DNA of 64,000 nt from DATFVA01 sp963811905 (GTDB lineage: Bacteria > Bacteroidota > Ignavibacteria > Ignavibacteriales > Ignavibacteriaceae). The stretch lies in NCBI GenBank assembly GCA_963811905.1, contig CAWETK010000004.1, forward strand, positions 1-64,000, written 5' to 3'. Each line of letters opens with the position of its first letter. Position 1 is the stretch's first letter. This document shows positions 7,791-17,277 of this stretch, piece by piece. The notes below the pieces were generated by a model. The model was not told where the DNA came from. It did no database searches and saw only the letters and a program-made list of their open reading frames with translations. The position numbers were made by a program, and so were the translations under genes.

Positions 7791-10700
7791 TTATTTTAAA
7801 AGCAGCATCTTCCTAACCTTAATAATGCCTCCTGCATTTAACCTGCAGAAATATACGCCGCTCGAGACAGATTTGCCATGGTCATCCTTCCCATCCCAAA
7901 CTGCGGTATAAGTTCCGCCTGCCCTGAATTCATTATACAGTGTCTTTACCCTGGTTCCGAGTGCATCATATAGTTCCAGAATAACCTTCCCCGGTTCCTT
8001 AATGATATAAGTAATATTTGTTTGTGAGTTGAATGGGTTGGGATAGTTCTGCATCAGTCCGTATTGAAGAGGCACCTCGGAATGACGAAAATCTTCGGCA
8101 CCGGTTGATATGTCGTAAAGCGTTTGGATATCTGAATATGAGAGAGCATAGTTATAAATCCTGATATCATCCAGGACGCCGTTAAAGTTATACTGACTAT
8201 TGCCCGGAAGAACCTGTCCCATCATCAGATCAATTGTAGTAGTCAATATCTGACCTGAGAAGGTTGAGAAGGCATCAAGTTCGCCATTTATATAAATTTC
8301 ATAATCGCTTCCGTCGTATAAAACAGTAACATTATAAAGGCTATCCTGTACCAGTTCAGTTTCAGAGTCAAGGTCTTTTGTTCCCGTATTTGTCTTTACC
8401 GTCCACCTTATATGTTTATTGGTCAGGGAAACTTTCCATCTGTTCTCCCAGTTGCCATGTGAAAGCGGGTATGATTCCCTTTCGAAGAACTGTTCCACGT
8501 TAATCCAGAAGTTAATACTTACTGAATTCTGAAAGTTTAAGCTTGAGCTGCTCGGAACACTTATATAGTCATTTACCCCATCAAACCTGTAGGCACTGGA
8601 TGGATTACCATGCCGGTCAGGCACAAGTACCGCTCCCGAAACTGTCCCATTATTATTAAACCCGCTTTCATCATCTGCATTTCCATTAAATGGGTAATAA
8701 GCTACGAGGTCGCCCGTCTGGTGGATAGAAGTATCACGCACTGAGACCCCGATACTATCAATAGCCTCCCCTCCTCTTCCATCACTTACAAGAGAAGTGA
8801 TGAAGTAATTTCCGGGAGAAATCGGGGCAGTCCAGGTAACCTGAGGTCCATTTCCGTATATTGTTCCCGCGTCAGAGAACCATGAATAAGTTAAAGTATC
8901 GCCATCAGGGTCCTGCGCGGCACAGTAAATCTGTGAATCGGAACCAAGGTTAATTTTTCTAGGATGAGCCGTCATTCCGGTTATTACAGGATCATTGTTT
9001 ATATACTCTGAGACATTTATAAAAACAGTATCTGAAACTGATCCTCCCCGGTTATCATCAACCGTACAAATTACAGAATAGGAACCTGCAGAAGATGGTG
9101 CGTGCCAGCTGATTTCAGACCCAGTGCCTGTAAAACTTCCGCCTGATATCTGCCACTGAAATTGTAACGGGTCGCCGTCTTTATCTTCAGCAGAACAGTA
9201 GATATTTGTTGAGTCATTAAATACAAGTGCAGGTACTTCAGATGACAGAGATTTGATCCTTGGAGGATAATTTATTACCGGCTGACCTGAAAGATAATCT
9301 ATAACAATTCCATTCACATAAGCCTTATCCAGATCATAAGTTATTGTACTTCCGGAAGGAATAATTACTGCGATAACAGCGGCATCGGCAGGAATGGTAA
9401 TTAAGGTATTCCCGGTAACTCCTCCGGCAATAACTGAATTGGATACAGCATCATAAATATCATGCATCCCTGACCCGGCATCAATAGTAACCTCCTTGCC
9501 GGATATATAGGGATTATAGTAAAGATAGCTCGGGTATGCATTTGAATGAAAATAATCGGTCTTAAGCAGATCAAGCCGCAGGATCATACTTACATCCGTA
9601 GTATCGATGATACCGCCGGCAATGCCGATGTGAGAAGAGCCATACAGAGCAAGATTTGTTAGTCCCCATCCCCCGCTGACAGCATCACCGGTTGCGTAAG
9701 GACTAAAACCATTCTGAGACTGACGGAGCGCTTCATGACCTATATATGAACCGGGATCGTACTGATGTGCCCATTCCTCGCTGTCCTGGTTCTCATCAGG
9801 AAGAAAGTTTGTATAAAACAACCTTGCAGCATTTGATGCATTGAGCACCCATTTACCGATAGCCCGTGCAAACCTGTCGTCATATCTTGTCATAGGCACC
9901 AGTGTACCGATCTGTTCAAATGTATTCATCAGAAAAGCATAATTATTAGAACCATTTACTTCACCAATCAAACCATCGACATCGTAGCCTCCCCAGCTGC
10001 CGACCATAGCACCCCACTGCCTGAGGGGGCCCACATCAAAACACCAGTTTACCATTTTAGTAATATTGTAATTAGTACCGGATTCGGCATTCATCCTTGC
10101 AGCAGCATATACACCATAACAAAGCTGAAGTTCATACGAGGGGTTGGTAGTAAGAGAATTGAGGAACTCCATAGACCATTCTGCACCAACCCTGTAATTC
10201 TCGTTTCCTGTCTCTTTATATGCATTATAGAAAATCCATGCAAGAGCGCCCGCAGCCTCAGGTTCAGGCACTCCGGATGCATAAGGTATCATTGTCATAA
10301 GATTAAATGCACGGTAATTCATATCAGGGATATGCCAGGGAGTTGTACTCCCTCCCAGCACAGATACTGCCTCAAGCCAGCGGTCGGCAATCTTTGTGAA
10401 CTGGTAAGTGAACTCACCCTGGGGCGGATACAAGTCGTAAAGCTGATAGAAAAAAACATTAGGAATAACATCATACCACCAGTCATCCCAGTTGCTGCCC
10501 GAAGGGTGGTTCAGGTAAACATCGGCACCATTTGCTTTATTAAAATATTCCTCACTCATCAGCACATAGTTATAACCATTCTGATTACTTTTATCGATAC
10601 CGGAAAGTGTTGCACCGATTACGGCAGGTATAATATTTATAGCTTCTGATGATGAGGGAGAAGTAGTTCCAACAACCGTATGGAGACCGAAGCTGTTATG

Positions 10701-10955
10701 CTCAGGATAATTAATAGTATTCGTGTTCAGCCATATCAGAGGGAGGTACTGACCGGTGAGATCGAAGTCGAATACAAGGCTGTCATACCCGGCAGCGGCC
10801 TGCTTCCAATTCCTGCTTTCATAAGGCGCAGGCATATTCGGCATTTGTTCTATTCTGTTAATATTTATCTGCTGGGCAGGAGTCAGCTTAACCATAAAAA
10901 GGATTGATAGAGTACAAGTCAGAATATTCAGTAATTTTGATCCCGGTAATTTCAT
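7791..10955 (-). CDS. T9SS-exported multidomain protein: helical-barrel domain, two Ig/PKD-like, LamG-like, sorting tail
   Basis: A 1054-residue exported protein. A signal peptide covers about residues 1-27 (ends TPAQQ). Residues 30-560 form a Trp/Tyr-rich helical region with the look of an alpha/alpha-barrel glycosidase or lyase, but the family was not recognised. Two PKD/Ig-like domains follow at about 561-655 and 656-745 (both with DGDxLxxxW and the D(D/G)RGG motif). A concanavalin/LamG-type domain lies at about 750-935 (YPFNGNADDESG, YRFDGVNDYI), and a type A T9SS sorting domain at about 970-1054 (NYPNPFN, SGVYFCRL, KMLLLK). The start has GGAGA upstream and sits one base after the stop of the beta-mannosidase gene. 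It is the last gene of the - strand run and probably acts on polysaccharide at the cell surface; this is inferred. Confidence 0.75.
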   Translation of the reverse strand: MKLPGSKLLNILTCTLSILFMVKLTPAQQININRIEQMPNMPAPYESRNWKQAAAGYDSLVFDFDLTGQYLPLIWLNTNTINYPEHNSFGLHTVVGTTSPSSSEAINIIPAVIGATLSGIDKSNQNGYNYVLMSEEYFNKANGADVYLNHPSGSNWDDWWYDVIPNVFFYQLYDLYPPQGEFTYQFTKIADRWLEAVSVLGGSTTPWHIPDMNYRAFNLMTMIPYASGVPEPEAAGALAWIFYNAYKETGNENYRVGAEWSMEFLNSLTTNPSYELQLCYGVYAAARMNAESGTNYNITKMVNWCFDVGPLRQWGAMVGSWGGYDVDGLIGEVNGSNNYAFLMNTFEQIGTLVPMTRYDDRFARAIGKWVLNASNAARLFYTNFLPDENQDSEEWAHQYDPGSYIGHEALRQSQNGFSPYATGDAVSGGWGLTNLALYGSSHIGIAGGIIDTTDVSMILRLDLLKTDYFHSNAYPSYLYYNPYISGKEVTIDAGSGMHDIYDAVSNSVIAGGVTGNTLITIPADAAVIAVIIPSGSTITYDLDKAYVNGIVIDYLSGQPVINYPPRIKSLSSEVPALVFNDSTNIYCSAEDKDGDPLQFQWQISGGSFTGTGSEISWHAPSSAGSYSVICTVDDNRGGSVSDTVFINVSEYINNDPVITGMTAHPRKINLGSDSQIYCAAQDPDGDTLTYSWFSDAGTIYGNGPQVTWTAPISPGNYFITSLVSDGRGGEAIDSIGVSVRDTSIHQTGDLVAYYPFNGNADDESGFNNNGTVSGAVLVPDRHGNPSSAYRFDGVNDYISVPSSSSLNFQNSVSINFWINVEQFFERESYPLSHGNWENRWKVSLTNKHIRWTVKTNTGTKDLDSETELVQDSLYNVTVLYDGSDYEIYINGELDAFSTFSGQILTTTIDLMMGQVLPGNSQYNFNGVLDDIRIYNYALSYSDIQTLYDISTGAEDFRHSEVPLQYGLMQNYPNPFNSQTNITYIIKEPGKVILELYDALGTRVKTLYNEFRAGGTYTAVWDGKDDHGKSVSSGVYFCRLNAGGIIKVRKMLLLK

Positions 10956-10956
10956 T

Positions 10957-13419
10957 TCAATTCTCCAGGTAATTATTCAGACAGAATATCCGGATATTTT
11001 CATTGCTGATTCTCCTATTACCTTTTATAATTTTCAGATTTTTCTTTTCTCCGGGGAGAAGGATAAATCCCTTTTCGCTGAAGACTGTGCCGGGATGATA
11101 AACATCTACGAAAAATGCCGGCCTGGCTGCAGTGAGCGTTATATAATCACTTCCGGAACTTTGCGGGAAAGAAACTTTTATACCAGGATCTGCTGCACTG
11201 ATATGTTTCCATTCTTTGATAGTATAAAAGTTCCTGTGGATGATGTTTTCATCCTGATCAGTAAGTGTGGATATTATAATGAGGTTTTTAGCCTCAGGAA
11301 ATTTAGCGGTATTAATCTTTTCCACTCCGATATATTTGCTGCGCTCTATCGTGATCTTTTTTGATTTGCTATACAAAACCTTGCCGTTCTGCGGATCAAT
11401 AATCTGAGTATTGAGGACTGCCGCTTTTTTCTCTCCTTCGTTAAGCACGCGAATTTTAATTTCATCGCCGGATTTTCCTATAAGAACCACTGTTTCACAG
11501 AATGCATTTTTGACAAAATAATAAGAAATCTTAGGCATAATTTCAGAATCTATTAAAGACCAGCTGGTTACCGGCCAGCAGTCATTCAGCTGCCAGATGA
11601 TACTTCCGTTTGTAATCTTTCTATTCGCTCTCCAGTGTTCGAGGCAGGTTTTAAGTGCAAGTCCCTGACTAAGCTGGGCCAGGTATATAAAATCCTCCCA
11701 TTCGGTTTTGAGGGGAAGGTGAGCAGCAAGAAACCTGATTACCCGTTCAGGACCTTCAACCTGTTTATTATAGTACTCAAATCCTGCATCCTGAATTTTT
11801 CTTTTCTCTGCGGGTAATATTTTATTAAAAGTATCGATACAGGCAGGACCCTGGAAGCCGAATTCAGTTACAAATAAACTCCGGTCATACTCAACATTTG
11901 GGTAATCAATCCAGTTGCTCCAGATATTCCATTGATGTCTGTTGCCCGAAGCCTGTGAATTAGGGTCCTCATCTGATCCGAAAGGTGATGTCGGCCAGTA
12001 CGAAGTGTGAGGATCGAGGTCTTTCATTAAACCAGGAATTATTTTGTGGAATATATTATACCCGGGCATTTCCTTATAAGAATTATTACCATTTCGGTAC
12101 CATATCCACTCGTTTTCATTATTGCCGCACCAGATGGCTATGCAGGGATGTGTTCTCAAACGTTCAACGTTCTGTGATACTTCTTCACGTACTGAGTTAA
12201 GGAACTCCTCATTTTCAGGATAATCAGCGCATGCAAACATAAAATCCTGCCATATTAGAAGTCCCAGTCTATCGCATAAATCATAGAATTCATCATTCTC
12301 ATAAATTCCTCCTCCCCAAACTCTTATCATATTTGCATTGGCATCCCTGGCAAGGGTTAAAAGTTCAGCGTATTTTTTTTCACTCACCCGTGGAAGAAAA
12401 GAGTCGGCAGGAATCCAGTTCATGCCCTTTATATAAATAAGTTTGTTATTAATCCTGAAACGAAAAGTGTCATTCTCTTTATCCTTAAGTTCCAGAACAA
12501 TTTTCCTAATACCTACTTTACTATTTTTTTCATCAAGCACATTCCCATCATCATCGGTTATACGAATACTCAAATCGTACAAATTCTGTTCACCCAGGCC
12601 GTTAGGCCACCATAGATCAGGATTTTCAACCTCAAAAATTACATTATGCTTTTTTTGGTTGATGGCAATAACTTCTTTGGTGAAGGATACACTCTCCCGG
12701 CTGAGGCTGATGACTGCTTTCATCCGTTCTTTACCAAAGAGACTGGCTTCGAATCCGACTTTAACTTTTGCTTTTTTACCTTTCAGTTTTTCAGTATTGA
12801 AACTTATGGAACGGAGGGCCGCCTTATTTACAGCCGCAAGGTATACAGACCGCCAGATTCCGGAAGCGGGATATGAAGGTCCCCAGTCCCAGCCGAATGA
12901 ATACTGCGCTTTTCTTATGTGAACACGATACGAATTAAGTTCTTCTGATAAACTGCCGTATTTCTCTTCATTTTTTTTCGCTGCTGCTACAGGAGAGTCT
13001 ATAAAAAGCTCGAGAACATTCTTTCCCGGTTTAAGAACCTGGTCGACATTAAACTCAGACTTTAAGAACATATTCCCGGTTCTGCCGATCAATTTATTGT
13101 TCAGAAAAATTTCTGAGGAAGTATCTATGCCTTCAAATACCAAATTTACAACAGAGCTTCTGCTGAGACCGGCGGGGTAATCAAATTCCATCCTGTATAT
13201 CCAACTGCTTCTTGATATCCACTCATATTTGTATTCATTCCCCTCTTTGAAAGGATTATCAATTAAGCCGGCGTTAAATAAGTCGGTATGTACTGTCCCG
13301 GGCACTTTCGCAGGAATCCATTTTGCCAGTTTTTTCCTGGAGATACTTGTATCTTTTACAGTATTTCCCCATAACTTAATTTTCCAATTCTCGTGAAGAT
13401 AAAACTTTTTACTCATCAT
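10957..13419 (-). CDS. GH2-family beta-mannosidase
   Basis: An 820-residue glycoside hydrolase 2 enzyme of the beta-mannosidase type, releasing terminal beta-mannose. The N-terminal sugar-binding domain begins VPGTVHTDLFNAGLIDNPF, typical of beta-mannosidases. The TIM barrel contains MIRVWGGGIYENDEFYDLCD, the acid/base glutamate in WCGNNENEW (about residue 433) and the nucleophile in FVTEFGFQG (about residue 518). Length is right for the family. There is no signal peptide, so it is cytoplasmic and would act on imported oligosaccharides. Two ATGs stand in tandem at the start. It follows the upstream glycosidase by four bases and precedes the T9SS protein by one, so it is part of one operon. 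Confidence 0.92.
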   Translation of the reverse strand: MMSKKFYLHENWKIKLWGNTVKDTSISRKKLAKWIPAKVPGTVHTDLFNAGLIDNPFKEGNEYKYEWISRSSWIYRMEFDYPAGLSRSSVVNLVFEGIDTSSEIFLNNKLIGRTGNMFLKSEFNVDQVLKPGKNVLELFIDSPVAAAKKNEEKYGSLSEELNSYRVHIRKAQYSFGWDWGPSYPASGIWRSVYLAAVNKAALRSISFNTEKLKGKKAKVKVGFEASLFGKERMKAVISLSRESVSFTKEVIAINQKKHNVIFEVENPDLWWPNGLGEQNLYDLSIRITDDDGNVLDEKNSKVGIRKIVLELKDKENDTFRFRINNKLIYIKGMNWIPADSFLPRVSEKKYAELLTLARDANANMIRVWGGGIYENDEFYDLCDRLGLLIWQDFMFACADYPENEEFLNSVREEVSQNVERLRTHPCIAIWCGNNENEWIWYRNGNNSYKEMPGYNIFHKIIPGLMKDLDPHTSYWPTSPFGSDEDPNSQASGNRHQWNIWSNWIDYPNVEYDRSLFVTEFGFQGPACIDTFNKILPAEKRKIQDAGFEYYNKQVEGPERVIRFLAAHLPLKTEWEDFIYLAQLSQGLALKTCLEHWRANRKITNGSIIWQLNDCWPVTSWSLIDSEIMPKISYYFVKNAFCETVVLIGKSGDEIKIRVLNEGEKKAAVLNTQIIDPQNGKVLYSKSKKITIERSKYIGVEKINTAKFPEAKNLIIISTLTDQDENIIHRNFYTIKEWKHISAADPGIKVSFPQSSGSDYITLTAARPAFFVDVYHPGTVFSEKGFILLPGEKKNLKIIKGNRRISNENIRIFCLNNYLEN

Positions 13420-13423
13420 GCCC

Positions 13424-15991
13424 TTATTTAAATACTAATTTAAGTTTTGCTGCAGCAGTCTTAAATGTAAATCCTAATTTTATAATCTTAACACCATCCA
13501 CAGTTTCATTTTCCAGCTGCCCATCATATGGGTGTCCGTCTAAAAATATTTCTGATGCTTCAAGCGGGGAAACAATTTCCACTGTATCCTTATGACCCGG
13601 AAAACTATTAAGACTGAGGTTTAATGTTCCGGCTGAAGCATTATATCGGGCGTCTTCAAGCCTGGATTCAGAACTCTGAAGGTAAGGACTTACAGGCATT
13701 CCCGATTCTACATCTATGCTGTCATATATTCCATTATAAGGTATAACAGCCGAGGGGAATTCTTTTCCGTCATATAAAATCTTTTTGATATGTCCGGAGT
13801 TACCGGTGATTCTGATTTTCGTTAATTTGCCACCATTATAAAGGTCCAGCACAACAGCTTGAGCATTCTCCGGGATATATGGATCAAGGCTGATGTTCCA
13901 GGCATTTTCGCGGACTGCAAATAAATGGTAAAGTGAATAGAGATACCATCCTGCAGCCCACAGGAACTGCGGTTTATCTACAGTACCATACGCAGCATGA
14001 TCATTATAATTTCCATCCCGCACTTCATACATAGCCGGCTGACCATTTGGTCCGGCCATAACACCATCGACGGTCATAATATTTTTTATAAAAGAAAAAG
14101 CTGCATCCTTTTTGCCTTCTGCCATCAAGGCAAGAGCATACCAGGCATTGCCGTGAGGCCATATACCGCCATTGGCATACAGGAATGGATCTCCGGCTTC
14201 GTTGCCTGCAAACTTTAAGTAATCGCGAAGCTTATCGAAATCCATCGGAAAAACGTTGTATATTCCGACTTTTTTATCGAGCAGTTTTTTCCCGGCAGTC
14301 CGGGTCAATTCAGCCATTCTCGTCTTATTCAGCAGTCCATAATGCGAAGCCAGCAGTGAACCGATATAATAATGTGTATCTTCCTTACCGGGTTCGTAAT
14401 AGTTGATAAGGTACTTCAGACTATCATCCCATAACTTTTCATTCAGCTGATGCTGCATCCTGTTGGACAGCTGTTCATAGCCAGTAAGCTTTTCAATATT
14501 ATTGCCCAGTACAGAGGACAAGAATATATACTCCCTTATTGCTTTAATAGCAAGAACAGTCATGTATGTCCGTTGACCGTAGATCTGACCGATGTCCCAC
14601 CAGTCGGGCCTATTCGACCACATCAGATCATCATCACCTTTAGTCATCAATGCCTGTTTCAAACTTTTCTTAATATAGGGGTAAAGAGTTCTCACAAATG
14701 CTGTATCACCCGAATGGCGGAGGTAGGTTCCGGATACAATGATCAGCCAGAAGTTATTCCAGTTGTCGTGAGCCGCATATTCGGTAACAAATGCACTATC
14801 TTTCCAGTAATAAGCGTGAGGTATAATTTTTTCTTCATCAGCATGTCTTATGATAAAATCAAGATCACGTTTAACCCGGGCGGTATCAAAGTTCACCGCA
14901 GCGAGGTCCGTCATAAGAACATCATGGGTAAAGTAGAAATTATATTCAGCGGGACAAGGCATTGGAACAAATTCTCCGTCGATATAATGCGTATTTACTT
15001 CAAGTATTGCCTTTGCCCATGAGACCGATCTGTCAATTACCGGATCTCCTGACGTAATTTCCGTATCTTTATAAACTTTTTTCAATACAGCCTGTTTATA
15101 GTCATTCGCATCTTTCTGGTAATTTTCAGCAAGGTAAGCAGATATTTCATCCCCCTCACCCTGCCTGCACATACCTATGATCTGTACGATGTTCATACTT
15201 TCACCTGGTCCGAGATTTTTACGATAAAGGAATTTCGCAGCCGGACGCTGCTGGCCGCCGCGCGGGATCAGTTCATTATTAAAATTATCCTTCGTCAGCC
15301 AGTCATTACCGGGATTATTTATTCCAGTCAGACTGCTTACAGTACTGAATGAAGATGGTTTCAAGCCTGAGTTAATAATAAAAATCTGTGCATTCCCCGT
15401 CTGCGGATTATCATAATTTGTGTAGATCACCTCATTACTGCTGTCAAACTCAGTCCATGCCTTATAAATAAAATTAAAAGAATGACTTGTCCTGAGAGCA
15501 GTCTCAAGGTCCGTACAGAATTCGAAAGGCGTACTTTCCTTCGTTTTATTTCTTATTTCATATTTAACGATTATAGCAGGCCTTGAACCCGCAAAGGTGT
15601 ATGAGACAGCAATCAATTTATCCGCATCCTCTTTATGAAATACGACAGAGTAAGGAGTTAAAGTAAACTCAAAAGGTTCCTGCCCGATCATCTTTTTTGG
15701 TCCATCACCAATTCTCAAAGCAAGTTTCATGATAAAGGAAGTGTCGCGTTTCCAGTAATCATTACTCTCATCAAGGCTATTAGCCACAGGATAGAAAAAA
15801 CTAATCCTCTGCAGAAGCGGTGAACTGTGGTGAAGTTCGATCCCTGCGTATGGTCCTCCCACCTCAATCTTTGCGTCACCCTTGAAATTAATTTTCAGGC
15901 TGTCATCTGACAACTGTGCCTTTCCGGCAGAAGAAAATGCCAGGACAAGAACGGTAATAAAAACAAAAGATCTAATTAATAATTTTAACAT
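13424..15991 (-). CDS. Exported six-hairpin (alpha/alpha)6-barrel glycosidase
   Basis: An 855-residue protein with a signal peptide (cleavage near GKAQ, residue 25). Residues 30-300 look like the beta-supersandwich domain found before many (alpha/alpha)6 glycosidases. Residues 320-720 are the helical barrel, with FTHDVLMTDLAAV, HDNWNNFW, and GGIWPHGNAWYAL near the end, a pattern seen in GH63, GH94 and amylo-1,6-glucosidase-like enzymes. A C-terminal beta domain follows. The exact family and sugar specificity are not clear. GAGGT precedes the ATG. It stands between GH130 and GH2 genes in an evident mannoside operon, so a periplasmic exo-glycosidase feeding them is likely, though inferred. Confidence 0.7.
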   Translation of the reverse strand: MLKLLIRSFVFITVLVLAFSSAGKAQLSDDSLKINFKGDAKIEVGGPYAGIELHHSSPLLQRISFFYPVANSLDESNDYWKRDTSFIMKLALRIGDGPKKMIGQEPFEFTLTPYSVVFHKEDADKLIAVSYTFAGSRPAIIVKYEIRNKTKESTPFEFCTDLETALRTSHSFNFIYKAWTEFDSSNEVIYTNYDNPQTGNAQIFIINSGLKPSSFSTVSSLTGINNPGNDWLTKDNFNNELIPRGGQQRPAAKFLYRKNLGPGESMNIVQIIGMCRQGEGDEISAYLAENYQKDANDYKQAVLKKVYKDTEITSGDPVIDRSVSWAKAILEVNTHYIDGEFVPMPCPAEYNFYFTHDVLMTDLAAVNFDTARVKRDLDFIIRHADEEKIIPHAYYWKDSAFVTEYAAHDNWNNFWLIIVSGTYLRHSGDTAFVRTLYPYIKKSLKQALMTKGDDDLMWSNRPDWWDIGQIYGQRTYMTVLAIKAIREYIFLSSVLGNNIEKLTGYEQLSNRMQHQLNEKLWDDSLKYLINYYEPGKEDTHYYIGSLLASHYGLLNKTRMAELTRTAGKKLLDKKVGIYNVFPMDFDKLRDYLKFAGNEAGDPFLYANGGIWPHGNAWYALALMAEGKKDAAFSFIKNIMTVDGVMAGPNGQPAMYEVRDGNYNDHAAYGTVDKPQFLWAAGWYLYSLYHLFAVRENAWNISLDPYIPENAQAVVLDLYNGGKLTKIRITGNSGHIKKILYDGKEFPSAVIPYNGIYDSIDVESGMPVSPYLQSSESRLEDARYNASAGTLNLSLNSFPGHKDTVEIVSPLEASEIFLDGHPYDGQLENETVDGVKIIKLGFTFKTAAAKLKLVFK

Positions 15992-15998
15992 AATAACC

Positions 15999-17255
15999 TC
16001 AACCAGCAGTTAGTTCATTCAAAAGCTCAGCCAGTTTTACTTTTGCAAAGCTGCCCGCATAATCCGACACAGCATAAGGGATAATTAGTTCATCATTCTT
16101 TACAATGCTTCCGCAGGTATACACAACATTAGGCACATATCCCTCCCGTTCATCTTCATCGGCACTAATCAGCGGTTCTTTGAGCCGTCCGATGACTCTT
16201 CCGGGATCATTAAGGTCAAGGAGCATGGCCCCGATGCTATACGTTCTTACAGGTCCCACACCATGAGTCAATACCAGCCAGCCCAGTTGAGTTTCAATCG
16301 GCGAGCCGCAATTGCCGATCTGCACGAGCTCCCAACTGAATGAAGGCTCGCATAATAATTGCTTTGAATTCCAGAAGTAGAGGTCATCTGAATACATTAT
16401 GAAATTATTTTCATTGTCCTGGCGTGAAAGCATAACGTATTTTCCATTTACCTTGCGGGGAAACAGAGCCATTCCTTTATTCTTTACTTCGGGGCCGGAG
16501 AATTTACTGACCTTAAACCGGAGGAAGTCAACCGTTTCAAGCAATTGCGATTGTATTTTTTTTCCGTCATAAGCGGTATATGTTGCATAGTACCGCATAG
16601 TTCCGCTTTCATCATAAAACTGAACAAAGCGTGCATCCTCAACTCCATTTGATTCTGCCGGACTGTATGGGAAAATTATCCGTTCTGAGAGAGGTATTTC
16701 TTTACTGTAAATAATTTCATATTCTGAACCGGGAGAAGAAATAACCTCGCCCGGGGATGAAACGTGTCTGCCGGGTTCTTCAAGACTTAGATTGTTCTTA
16801 TTATCAAGAATGCCTTCGCGGAAAACAATGGAGGATATATGACCCTCTCCCACAGACCGCAGACTCACGATGAATCTTTTACTTCCTGCAGAGAGATCGG
16901 ACTGATCCGGATGCCATATTATTGAAGGATTAAACAGTGCAGTTGATTCAAGGGAATACTCCATTGAAAACGAGGCGCCGATAAGCATCCGTTTTGTGCT
17001 GCTTAAGCCGATACCGCCGGGTATATATTCCTTAAGCCGGTTAAATCTATTAGAAAAGAATTGTGAAGTATCCCTGTGTCTGCTGCTGAAATCCCTGCTG
17101 ATCTTCTCATATTCAGCAAAGGCTTCAGCTTCTGACAGGTTCATAATCCTTTTAATAATATTTAATCTTTGATTTTCCGAGGACGGCTCAAAGTACCTGA
17201 GAAGTACTTTTTCGGGGTCAGGTCTCAATAACAAACGTGTTTTTTCTACATTCAT
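15999..17255 (-). CDS. GH130-family mannoside phosphorylase or mannosidase (long form)
   Basis: A 418-residue five-bladed beta-propeller enzyme of family GH130, which cleaves beta-mannosides, mostly by phosphorolysis to mannose 1-phosphate, some members by hydrolysis. The catalytic aspartate lies in GVEDARFV (about residue 206); later blades show MALFPRKVNGKYVMLSRQD, GSPIETQLGWLVLTHGVG and GAMLLDLNDP. An extra helical segment of about 90 residues precedes the propeller, unlike the short paralogue at 18558-19469. No signal peptide, so it is cytoplasmic. It lies 22 bases after the lipoprotein gene and seven bases before the glycosidase at 13424. Phosphorylase versus hydrolase cannot be decided by eye. 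Confidence 0.88.
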   Translation of the reverse strand: MNVEKTRLLLRPDPEKVLLRYFEPSSENQRLNIIKRIMNLSEAEAFAEYEKISRDFSSRHRDTSQFFSNRFNRLKEYIPGGIGLSSTKRMLIGASFSMEYSLESTALFNPSIIWHPDQSDLSAGSKRFIVSLRSVGEGHISSIVFREGILDNKNNLSLEEPGRHVSSPGEVISSPGSEYEIIYSKEIPLSERIIFPYSPAESNGVEDARFVQFYDESGTMRYYATYTAYDGKKIQSQLLETVDFLRFKVSKFSGPEVKNKGMALFPRKVNGKYVMLSRQDNENNFIMYSDDLYFWNSKQLLCEPSFSWELVQIGNCGSPIETQLGWLVLTHGVGPVRTYSIGAMLLDLNDPGRVIGRLKEPLISADEDEREGYVPNVVYTCGSIVKNDELIIPYAVSDYAGSFAKVKLAELLNELTAG

Positions 17256-17277
17256 ACTCGAATTATTTCTGATCTGA

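Noticed and set aside
12443..12922. A 159-codon + strand frame opposite the beta-mannosidase
   Set aside because: Antisense shadow of a clear GH2 gene.
14450..15022. A 190-codon + strand frame
   Set aside because: Antisense shadow of the six-hairpin glycosidase gene.
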